DNA from: Carposina sasakii
Taxonomy: Eukaryota > Arthropoda > Insecta > Lepidoptera > Carposinidae
NCBI GenBank assembly: GCA_014607495.2
Contig: CP053161.1
Coordinates: 11,603,115-11,667,114, forward strand
Direction of reading: 5' to 3'
Length of the DNA stretch: 64,000 nt
The notes beneath the pieces are model-generated. The model saw nothing but the letters and a program-made list of their open reading frames with translations. It made no database searches and was not told the origin of the DNA. A program made the position numbers and the translations under genes. Below are positions 56,597 to 64,000 of the stretch, one piece after another. The stretch's first letter is position 1, and every line of letters begins with the position of its first letter.

Positions 56597-58003
56597 AAGC
56601 GAAATATATGGTTATCTCCTTCTTATATTAAAAGTAAAGACAATAGAGAAGCTGATGAAGAGTCCCGAAAGGTTAATACGGACATTGAGTGGACATTAAC
56701 AGATGAAGTATTTAATATACTAGTAACGGATTTAGGTAAGCCAGATATCGATTTATTCGCTTCTCACACTAATGCCAAATGCCAAAGATATGTGTCGTGG
56801 AAGGCAGATCCAGATGCAGTTGCTGTGGATGCCTTCACTATCTCGTGGAAGGGCGTATACTTTTACGCTTTTCCACCATTCCCACTCGTATTAAAGGTCT
56901 TGGAAAAAATTATATTGGACAAGGCTGAAGGCATTCTAATATTTCCATACTGGCCTTCCCAGCCGTGGTTCCCACTGTTACAAAGAATGGTTACATCCGA
57001 TATTAGTTTTATAAATCCTGGGTGCAGCCAAACTCTCAGGGACGCGTTCCTGAAACGAGGTGTCCCTATCGAATCATTGGACCTTATGATGGCTTCTTTG
57101 TCGAAAAATACTTTGCAACAATATGGTGTCTCCTACAAGTATTGGTGGCAGTACTGCACTGAGGCAAATATAGATCCATACACATGTTTCGTTCCAAGAA
57201 TGTTGACTTTTTTGACAAAACTGTTTAATAAAGGTGCGGCTTATGGCACCTTGAATAGTCATCGTTCGGCTCTAAGTTTGCTTTTCGGAGATGAGTCAGG
57301 ATCTCATGACCAAATTAAAAGACTATTGAAAGGTATATATAAATTAAGGCCCAATATTCCAAAATACGCATCCACATGGGACCCTCATACAGTTTTGCAA
57401 TATATTACCTCATGGGGCCCTAATAAGGATTTAACTCTGTCAAAAATTTCTAAGAAACTCGTAATATTGCTGGCCTTATGTACTCCGCATAGAGCACAGA
57501 CACTTTCTCTCATTAAAGCTAATAATATCCATATCAGCCTGAACGGTATAAAAATTGTAATTTCAGACATTATAAAAACATCAGCAGCTGGGCGCGACCA
57601 GCCAATTCTGTTCTTGCCTTATTTTACAGAAAATATCAATATATGTCCTGCTACAGTTTTGCAAGATTATTTGTTAGTTACAAATGATTTAAGACCGAAC
57701 ACAGTCGAAAATTCCATAATAACGTCTAGAAGACCATATAAGTCTGTTAGCACCCAAACCATTAGCCGATGGATTAAGGAGATCCTGGCGGAAGCCGGGG
57801 TGGATGTGACAGCATGGAGTTCTCATAGCACACGACACGCTGCCACATCTACAGCGCGAGCGCAGGGTGTCTCATTAGACGTTATTAGGAGAACTGCTGG
57901 CTGGTCGCAGGCCTCAGAAACATTTGGTAAATTCTATAACCGTCCAGTGACTGATGATGCTCACTTTGCAAGATCAGTCTTTCTGTCCAATCAATCATCA
58001 TAA
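56597..58003 (+). CDS. DIRS methylase-like domain and tyrosine recombinase
   Basis: Same frame as the RT/RNase H, separated only by the TAG at 56594. The first codons ('KRNIWLSPSYIKSKDNREAD') finish RNase H. 'DIDLFASHTNAKCQRYVSWK' through 'FPYWPSQPWFPLL' is the methylase-like domain of DIRS elements. From about residue 100, counted from the GTG at 56792, comes the recombinase: core-binding domain, then the catalytic R234 ('TPHRAQTL'), H345 and R348 ('SSHSTRHA'), W371 ('AGWSQAS') and nucleophile Y382 ('FYNRP'). All expected catalytic positions are present and no frame break is seen, so this part looks intact. Expression would need readthrough of TAG or internal initiation. Confidence 0.85.
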   Translation, partial: KRNIWLSPSYIKSKDNREADEESRKVNTDIEWTLTDEVFNILVTDLGKPDIDLFASHTNAKCQRYVSWKADPDAVAVDAFTISWKGVYFYAFPPFPLVLKVLEKIILDKAEGILIFPYWPSQPWFPLLQRMVTSDISFINPGCSQTLRDAFLKRGVPIESLDLMMASLSKNTLQQYGVSYKYWWQYCTEANIDPYTCFVPRMLTFLTKLFNKGAAYGTLNSHRSALSLLFGDESGSHDQIKRLLKGIYKLRPNIPKYASTWDPHTVLQYITSWGPNKDLTLSKISKKLVILLALCTPHRAQTLSLIKANNIHISLNGIKIVISDIIKTSAAGRDQPILFLPYFTENINICPATVLQDYLLVTNDLRPNTVENSIITSRRPYKSVSTQTISRWIKEILAEAGVDVTAWSSHSTRHAATSTARAQGVSLDVIRRTAGWSQASETFGKFYNRPVTDDAHFARSVFLSNQSS

Positions 58004-58048
58004 ATTTAAAATAATTTATAAGCAGATTTATCACTTGTTTATGTTATA

Positions 58049-58054
58049 AATAAA
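58049..58054 (+). terminator. Possible DIRS polyadenylation signal
   Basis: AATAAA 46 bp after the recombinase stop, with a T-rich stretch ('gtgttcttttttccc') downstream. Confidence 0.4.
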
Positions 58055-58155
58055 AATTTGTAAAAATGTAGTGTTCTTTTTTCCCATAATTACAATAATA
58101 ATTAGGTATACAACTCATTAACCAGGATGCTTGCAAAATTTTCACCTCTAAACAT

Positions 58156-58276
58156 CTACATGTGTTAAAAATATATCAAAGAATGAAACGTACGAAATGT
58201 AATTGGTGATTAAACGAACTTACCTGTAAGTGAAGTTCTATCACAATTATATGAGTACGTTTCATTCGAAGATATA
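58156..58276 (+). repeat. DIRS internal complementary region
   Basis: 58156-58206 is the complement of the left outer edge ('caaagaatgaaacgtacgaa' then 'atgtaatt'). 58203-58276 is the complement of the right outer edge ('ggtgattaaacgaacttacc' to 'cattcgaagata'). The two meet at the shared 'aatt'. This is the template that lets DIRS copies close into circles. Confidence 0.9.
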
Positions 58277-58333
58277 AGATAAAACCCTCCCTTCCCAGAT
58301 CCCTTAAAACTAAGAAAATTTTGTGATGCTCTA

Positions 58334-58537
58334 AAGAATGAAGGAAATTATCGGTAGACTAGGAAGTGTCGTAGGTTGTAGGGTAGTTCTGTTTTCGAAT
58401 TACCCACTCTGAAATTGTGCGAAGTTGCCAGTACAATAAAAGTACTACATGTGTTAAAAATATATCTTCGAATGAAACGTACTCATATAATTGTGATAGA
58501 ACTTCACTTACAGGTAAGTTCGTTTAATCACCAATTA
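58334..58537 (-). repeat. DIRS right inverted terminal repeat and outer extension
   Basis: 58334-58482 mirrors the left repeat. 58483-58537 ('tcatataattgtgatagaac' to 'gtttaatcaccaatt') is right-specific and is found complemented in the internal region. Confidence 0.9.
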
Positions 58538-58773
58538 TACAGCTGTGATCCCTAAATGGGACAGCCAGAACGCCAGTATCACAAAGAAGATTCTTACAGC
58601 CACGTTTGCAAAACGGGGTGAGATGTTAATGGTCAGTTACAAGTTGCGAGCTCATAGCCTGAGGGAACGTCCCTGAGTTCCTTAGTCAACTTGTACGATA
58701 TTCACGGAAGAGAGATGCAGCTGATGTACTCGTATTGTATGATCTAGCCTTAGGAAAGGCCCGTATCAGCATA
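58538..58773 (-). repeat. Family D copy adjoining the DIRS element
   Basis: 'cagctgtgatccctaaatgg', 'acgtttgcaaaacggggtga', 'gagatgcagctgatgtactc' and 'aaaggcccgtatcagcatag' in minus order. Its TATG-type tail appears to be missing at the DIRS junction. Confidence 0.7.
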
Positions 58774-59549
58774 GGTTATTTATTGATGTACATAGTAATA
58801 GTAATTCTGTGTTGGTAATGAGTTGGGTTTTAAAGTTTCATAATAATTAGTGGTTTACTAATTTACTAATTTCTATAATCCTGAGGATGCCGCGGTTGTT
58901 GGCGAAACATATGTAGATTATTAATCTAGTTTTTAGTTTCGGATATAGTGCGATGTATTGCTGGCATGCTAGGTGCTCGGGTCTGGTTTCTCGTGGCGAT
59001 TGTAGGTAGTGCAAGTGCTTGTTTTCGTAGTTATGAATTATCAGATCCGAGTGACCAAATAGTGAATGTTTGAACTTCCGAATTTTAACGCCTAATACAA
59101 TTTCATTTATATAGCAATAGCTAATCTACCTATACATGTGTGTCTAACTCATACTATACTAGTACGGGAAATATTTAAGACTCATTCGTTTGCTAGCTTA
59201 CAAACACACATTAGTATGATTTATAATCACTCACACCATAAACCTAAGAACGAAGAAATGAATGGTTGAATGAAAGAATGATTGTTTATTATTTGCTCAA
59301 AAGAGAATAACTTAGAATGAACTTAGTATAACTTCCCCTTAAAGTTTCCGTGAGGGCGAAAGGATAAGGTAAAAACTTTCGGCCGTAGATATGGAACAAA
59401 GGTCGTTATTACGTCAAACATAGAGATTACAATACGTTTTATGACTAATTAAAATTATTATGGCTTGTTTTTTGAAATATTTTTAAGCGACTGAAACTGC
59501 TGTAAATTGTTTTAAACTTACTTAGCTTTACATATTGTCGCGTCGCAAG
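58774..59549. other. No gene; contains a ribozyme-like motif
   Basis: Apart from 58875-58921, nothing recognised. Confidence 0.4.
58875..58921 (+). ncRNA. Hammerhead-ribozyme-like motif, type I topology (candidate)
   Basis: Order seen: ATAATC (58875-58880), core CTGAGGA (58881-58887), T then GCC, a 9-nt loop, GGC, core GAAA (58904-58907), C-ATAT-G, TA (58914-58915), GATTAT (58916-58921). Stem I (ATAATC/GATTAT) is a perfect 6 bp. Stem III is minimal. The site GUA fits the NUH rule. Stem II has an extra unpaired U next to the core, which is not canonical. Penelope-like elements and retrozymes are known carriers, but none was recognised here. Confidence 0.35.
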
Positions 59550-59658
59550 TGCTGTGCTTATAAAATGGGGTAGCCAGTACTGCAAGATCATAAAGGAGAT
59601 CTTAAGTCACGTTTAACATATCGGAGCCAGATGTAAAAGGTCGGGAACAAATTATCAG
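59550..59658 (-). repeat. Family D fragment
   Basis: 'gcttataaaatggggtagcc', 'cacgtttaacatatcggagc' and 'cagatgtaaaaggtcggga' match the D 3' half in minus orientation. Confidence 0.6.
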
Positions 59659-60154
59659 TTGAAGGTGTTGATAAATCAGTTCGGACATGTGACTTTCACA
59701 AAATAGATTAGCTGTTTGACTTTGATCACGTCTTTTTCGATGTTACTTTAACATAAACAGTACTTACTGCAATGGCTAAAACCAAAAAATACTTAGTTCA
59801 CTGTTAAGCCTTTCCTGATTTCACGTCAATACCGCCTGCATACTTGCATGCTACGAAACAAAACGAACTAATTCGACGAACTAGAGAACTGTGCAGAACT
59901 ATTCGAGCAATTCATTAGCGACTACCGCAGTGGTAACGAGAACTATTTGATTATTCCGCTTTTTTGTACGAAAGGAAAAATGTTTTGACGTTAATCATGA
60001 CGTGCAGCACGTTAGGGAAACGCGTCGAAACGGAAACAAATAACTAAAGTACCTTTATTGAAATGGTCAGAAATGTAAACAGCCTTTGAGTACGCTACGC
60101 AGTAAAAATAAAATTTTGCAGGAATATTGTCTGCTGATGTAAGGAAATATGAAA
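59659..60154. other. No gene seen
   Basis: No recognised element. Confidence 0.4.
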
Positions 60155-60399
60155 TACTAGTGGACGGCCGCCATTTCGTCCGCGTGGACTGCAGAAAAAA
60201 CAAAATGTCGAAATTATCCGGGATAAAAATATTTTCCCGGGATAAAAAGTAGCCTACGTGTTAATCCAGGGTGTCGGCTAACTCCATACCAAATTTTAGT
60301 AAAATCGCTCCAGCCGTTTTTACGTGAAAGAGTAACAAACATCCATCCATCCATCCATCCATCCATCCATCCATCCATCCAGTTAGGGCGTCCACTAGT
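60155..60399 (-). mobile_element. Family F copy bounded by inverted ACTAGTGGAC edges
   Basis: 'actagtggacggccgccatt' at the left and 'gggcgtccactagt' at the right. An (ATCC)n run of about ten units at about 60338-60381 replaces the usual 'tttataatattagtagga' end. Confidence 0.65.
60338..60381 (+). repeat. (ATCC)n microsatellite
   Basis: About ten units. Shorter (ATCC) tracts occur at the same place in other F copies (for example 44062). Confidence 0.9.
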
Positions 60400-60496
60400 T
60401 TGATTATAATTTTAGAAATATTGTTTGTTTCGTGGCTAAATGCCACCTCGAAAAGGGTTACCTCAAAGGTCTACAATAGTGAATGCTATTAGTCTT

Positions 60497-60551
60497 CTGC
60501 CTACCCCGTAGGGGATAAAGGCGTTATTATATTTATGTACGTATGTATCTT
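60497..60551 (+). repeat. Family C 3' scrap
   Basis: 'ttctgcctaccccgtagggg' 'ataaaggcgttattatattt' followed by 'atgtacgtatgtat'. Confidence 0.55.
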
Positions 60552-61102
60552 CATAACAAACACACCAACCCAAAATCTAGAGGACTGCAACCTCTATTTA
60601 TTGCACCTATTGAATACACAATGTAATCGCTCTTTATATAACCTCGGACACAAAAAAAACGAGCAAAAACGGTCAGGGTTTTAATTAAATGTAAAGCAAA
60701 CATGCTGTACGTGTAAATTATGAGAGGTAGCGTGCGTTTCACCAAACAGTTCCTTTGATGATGACGCTAGTTACTATGTGTATGACTACATTATCTGTGT
60801 CATTGCATACTAAAAATGTTAGTTCCGAAATCGGGCGTGGGAGTTATAGTATGAAACGGACTCTAGGTACAGCATGGACACTATGGTGAGTCTACTGGTT
60901 TTAATATCAATGTTTTAGCCGGACAAATTAAATGCATAAATTGTATATGAATTGCATGTATTGCATTTTATTTATTTATTTAGGGACAACAAACAGTTAT
61001 ACATTTTGTATTCCGAAAAAAAAAATATTTTACAAGAAATTTTAGCGAATGTACAACCAACCACATTATCCACAGTTTACAGTTAGATATAGTCCCTTTC
61101 TA
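60552..61102. other. No gene seen
   Basis: No recognised element. Confidence 0.4.
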
Positions 61103-61282
61103 TATAGGGTGTTTTTAGTTGCCACCCTTAACGAAGGGTACGTACTCTATACATCAAATAAAGTAAGTTTATGCCAAAAAACATACTATCTGGTATCTAT
61201 ACTATATGTGACTTCGAGTTTAAAATTTTATGGATATAGTGAACTGCTTTTATACCATTTCGCTTGATATACCCCTTTTGTA
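61103..61282 (+). mobile_element. Chimera of family A (left) and family B (right)
   Basis: 61103-61172 is the family A left end ('tagggtgtttttagttgcca' to 'aagtttatgccaaaaaacat'). From about 61188 the sequence is family B right arm ('gtgacttcgagtttaaaatt' to 'gatatacccctttt'). Confidence 0.6.
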
Positions 61283-61639
61283 AAGTTAAGATATCAAACC
61301 AACTTAACTACCACCAAAATAATTACGTAGAAAGATGAACTGCTTTTTATATAATTAAGCCACTGAATTAAAAATTAAGGTACTTATTTCAAAATATTCA
61401 GATATAGAAGTTTAAAATGAGTAACATGTGGACTGTACTTTAAATCGTTAATAAGGCCGCGTACACACTGCCGACGTCTGATGTCCAGTTTAATTATGTA
61501 ACACGCATCCCGAATCACAAATAACTAGTAAATGTGCTCGGTAATGAGAGTCTACCGAATTGGGACTGGTTTTATGCAACTGATTTACGGTGTATGCAGT
61601 TTTATATACATAACATATACAACGACAAATATAATAGAA
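61283..61639. other. No gene seen
   Basis: No recognised element. Confidence 0.4.
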
Positions 61640-61930
61640 AGATAGAAATAATTCTTCTATGCTGCTCTGGGAGTGAAAAAAAAACGTATAATACAGCTGC
61701 TTCTCTTCCCGGGCATACTGTACAAGTCAGTAGAGGGGCAAGAGGGTCTTGGTGCTTTGTAGGTGATGGGCTGACCACCTGTCACTACTAACAAACTTGT
61801 ACATCTCAACTATACCCTCAAAATTAGTCAGAAGTGGCACCATGTGGTTCTATCGGCCCTTGGTGCTGCAGCAGCTCTGCCTACCCCGTAAGGGATAAAG
61901 GAGTAATTATATGTGTGTAGATAGAAACAA
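61640..61930 (+). mobile_element. Family C retroposon with 12-bp target duplication
   Basis: Body 61652-61918, flanked by 'agatagaaataa' (61640-61651) and 'agatagaaacaa' (61919-61930), one mismatch. It carries a small 'ctgcagcag' insertion near 61866-61873. Confidence 0.75.
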
Positions 61931-62529
61931 AACAATAGAAATAGAGAAGAAGTAGATAGATAAGTACAATAAAGAAAACATAAAAATAAATGTTACAAGA
62001 TGCTGTGCTATTCACCCTATTTCTTTCAAATAATTTTGAACCTGAATTTTGGTGTACCCTGCTATTAAACGGGATAGCTACAAATGACTTAGTAAAATTT
62101 CCCACTGAATTTATTACCGGTAGTATTTATACCCGAAAATCGACGGTAGGCTCACCCCTTACCATGTGGGAAAAGCAAGGGCATTTACTTCGTTTGAAAC
62201 ACTTTTCGTAGTCCACAAAAAAAACAAAGTCACGTTTACAGTAAATAATAAATTAGAGTAGGTAATTCTAAAAAGTGTGTACCCTTCTAGTTGGGTACTC
62301 GAATGACGAAAGGTCTGACGCTTATCAAACAGCGCACGCGATGTATTCACGTGCGGACACCTTTTGCGCGTGAGGCGGATGATATGCGCTACTTACAGAA
62401 TGAGTTGGGACAGTTAATTATTTTATTACCGGAATTTTGTGACACGCCCTCGCGTTGTTTTATTTTTATAAAAGGAAAGAAGAAATCGAGTTTTAACCAG
62501 AGCCTGTGTTATTGCGCGAATTAGAATAA
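61931..62529. other. No gene seen
   Basis: Overlapping frames of 60-77 codons on both strands between 61990 and 62524 show no domain. The 62291-62524 block is GC-richer, but no family is recognised. Confidence 0.4.
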
Positions 62530-62700
62530 CTCAGGTGCATCTCCTTCCGAGTATGTCATAAGAGTCGCATAATGAATTTAGGGGCGTCCTCTTAGATGAT
62601 GAGTAACAACTGTCACTGATATTTTACATCTGAGGATCTTATTTGCGAATTCAGTATCCTGTAGTTTTGGCTACCCCATTTTGGAAACACATATGTATGA
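62530..62700 (+). repeat. Family D copy
   Basis: 'aggtgcatctccttccgagt', 'cttagatgatgagtaacaac' and 'ttggctaccccattttggaa' 'acacatatgtatga' in D order; the 5' end is missing. Confidence 0.65.
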
Positions 62701-62720
62701 AAAGTAATAATTATCGAAAC

Positions 62721-62952
62721 ACTAGTGGACACCCGCGACTTCGTCCACGTGGACTGCAGAAAAAACAAAATGTCGAAACTATCCGGCATAAAAATATTTT
62801 CCCGGGATTAAAAGTAGGCTATGTGTTAATCCAGGGTGTCAGCTAACTCCATACCAAATTTTATTTAAATCGCTCTAGCCGTTTTTACGTGAAAGAGTGA
62901 CAAATATCTATCCATACTCACAAACTTTCGTGTTTATAATATTAGTAGGATT
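62721..62952 (-). mobile_element. Family F short copy
   Basis: 'actagtggacacccgcgact' to 'tttataatattagtaggat', closest to 43881-44112. Confidence 0.7.
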
Positions 62953-63039
62953 TCCTTGAATGACAATCTTTTACAACAGTCTTTTAACGCGTTCGTATAA
63001 CGATAAGGAAGACTACAAATACCATAAAATTGACATATT

Positions 63040-63165
63040 AATGGTCGAATTTCTAATTGTCAGATATCTGAAGGATAGAGTTGATGCTGTCTCTATCTTA
63101 GTCAAGTTTTACAAAAAGACAGCATCAAATGTATCCTTCAAATAGACCATCTGACCGTTGGAAAA
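63040..63165. repeat. Small inverted repeat, possible MITE
   Basis: 'ctgaaggatagagttgatgc' 'tgtc' (about 63069-63092) pairs with 'gacagcatcaaatgtatcct' 'tcaa' (63118-63141), with three mismatches around a 25-bp loop. Confidence 0.5.
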
Positions 63166-63369
63166 AATCGGTCCTTGGTATATAAATCACGCATACGAGT
63201 ATTAAGTAACCCTTACAATATTTATTCGTCAATTCGTATTATGACTCACAGTTTAATTTACTTGATTGGTTTGAAAATAAAATGCGTGAATATTCATATA
63301 GCGTGATAGAGTAGTTACTGTATTAGCTGGTTATCAACTTAACACTTTATCATCGCATTAGTGCTGTGT

Positions 63370-63458
63370 GGTGACAAAAGTGGAGGTTGTTGGGGGAGGC
63401 CTATGTCCAACAGTGGACTTCTCAGGGCTGTAAATGAATGAATGAACGGTGACAAAAG
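63370..63458 (+). mobile_element. Minimal RTE insertion (67 bp) with exact target duplication
   Basis: 'ggtgacaaaag' at 63370-63380 and 63448-63458 flanks 63381-63447. The insert holds only the last 50 bp of the RTE ORF region ('gaggcctatgtccaacagtg' 'gacttctcagg') and a 'taaatgaatgaatgaac' tail. Confidence 0.85.
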
Positions 63459-63661
63459 GGGCACACTTTTCAAGGGAAATATTATGACAATTTTATAACT
63501 GCTGCATAATATAGAACCAATCTCAAGTTGTGAGGATTCAATAATACGACAAACCACTTTAAAATATTGCAGGGAGTGACCTTGACGGGAACAACCGGGC
63601 CGACGAATATCTATAGTCTAACAGTTAGTTCTTAATATATTTTTATAACAGACCGTCAGAT

Positions 63662-63836
63662 TACCGGATGCGTATGCGTGCACGTAAGCGTAGACGTACA
63701 CGTACCTCTGAGTTTAATGTATGGAACTGTCACCGCTTGACGTCTATACTTACCTGCCTGTGTCTATACAGTTCCATACATAACAAGTCATAGGTACGTG
63801 TACGTCTACGCTTACGTGTACACATACGCATCCGGT
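63662..63836. mobile_element. Palindromic MITE, 175 bp
   Basis: 'taccggatgcgtatgcgtgc' at the left pairs with 'tacacatacgcatccgg' at the right. Inner stems 'acgtaagcgtagacgtacac' and 'gtatggaactgt' also pair. Arms are about 70 bp with a 33-bp loop. The copy is rich in CG and TACG steps in an AT-rich region. Confidence 0.75.
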
Positions 63837-64000
63837 GTGTTCGAGGCTTTAAGGTGAAAATATTACAAGCTAACTGCTAGAAATATCTAGTAGAGAATAG
63901 GATTACACATATTACTTATTTGCTACGTAAAATAAAGTACCTAGGTAATAAGAATATGAACGAATAAACACAACCCAATAAAACTTTTCTAGCACAAGCA
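63837..64000. other. No gene seen
   Basis: AT-rich end of the window. Confidence 0.4.

Larger units (their letters stand above)
53620..58537 (+). mobile_element. DIRS-type tyrosine-recombinase retrotransposon, defective
   Basis: Architecture seen: inverted terminal repeats at both ends, unequal outer extensions, an internal complementary region at 58156-58276, a gag-like gene, and a reverse transcriptase/RNase H/methylase-like/tyrosine recombinase gene on the plus strand. DIRS elements replicate through a circular DNA made by reverse transcription and insert by recombinase without making target duplications; none is seen here. The left neighbour is family G and the right neighbour a family D copy. 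'gtataca' (left) and 'atacag' (right) suggest it entered between or inside their edges. Three disabling changes are listed under the individual genes. Confidence 0.9.

Noticed and set aside
57074..57570. Minus-strand frames of about 60 codons within the recombinase
   Set aside because: They are antisense shadows of a well-supported plus-strand coding region.
53620..58537. LTR retrotransposon or endogenous retrovirus
   Set aside because: The ends are inverted rather than direct repeats, there is no protease or DDE integrase, and a tyrosine recombinase is present.

Overview
The window reads as an AT-rich intergenic or intronic stretch of an insect nuclear genome, most likely a moth or butterfly. 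That guess rests on the repeat content: RTE-type LINE tails, tRNA-derived SINEs, retroposons with TATG-type tails, and TA-flanked elements with CAGGGTG ends, all familiar from Lepidoptera. No conserved host exon, rRNA gene or genuine tRNA gene was recognised. Almost every interpretable segment is a transposable element or its remains. Family letters below (A, A2, B, C, D, E, F, G, I, J, K, L, M, N) are local labels, not database names.

The most substantial object is a 4.9-kb DIRS-type tyrosine-recombinase retrotransposon at about 53620-58537. It has inverted terminal repeats of about 149 bp and an internal complementary region that joins the complements of both outer ends. It carries a two-exon gag whose predicted intron holds four copies of a 115-bp tandem repeat. 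A second reading frame encodes part of a reverse transcriptase, RNase H, a methylase-like domain and a tyrosine recombinase. Three lesions make the copy defective: a gag frame break near 54745-54762, an in-frame deletion of the central RT, and one TAG at 56594. The recombinase keeps its catalytic residues.

Layout: 1-8200 holds a hairpin MITE, family A/A2/G elements with TA-flanked CAGGGTG ends, a family C retroposon and family D fragments. 8200-18000 holds RTE tails, a 612-bp foldback element (10372-10983), a SINE and a long-TIR element (15511-15955). 18000-35300 holds SINEs, several LINE C-terminal relics, more A and B elements, the 127-bp tandem array of family F (33691-34665) and the microsatellite-bearing family I. 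35300-52200 is sparser, with RTE and other LINE relics, SINEs, F and C copies. 52198-58773 is a dense nested cluster: B, N, truncated A, N, G, DIRS, D. The last 5 kb holds a possible hammerhead-ribozyme-like motif (58875-58921), F, C and D copies, a 67-bp RTE insertion with target duplications and a palindromic MITE.

The elements fall into functional groups. LINEs (RTE and others) supply reverse transcriptase and probably mobilised the SINE-like families; several insertions keep 8-14 bp target duplications. The CAGGGTG families probably depended on a Tc1/mariner-like transposase encoded elsewhere. The DIRS copy would need RT supplied in trans.
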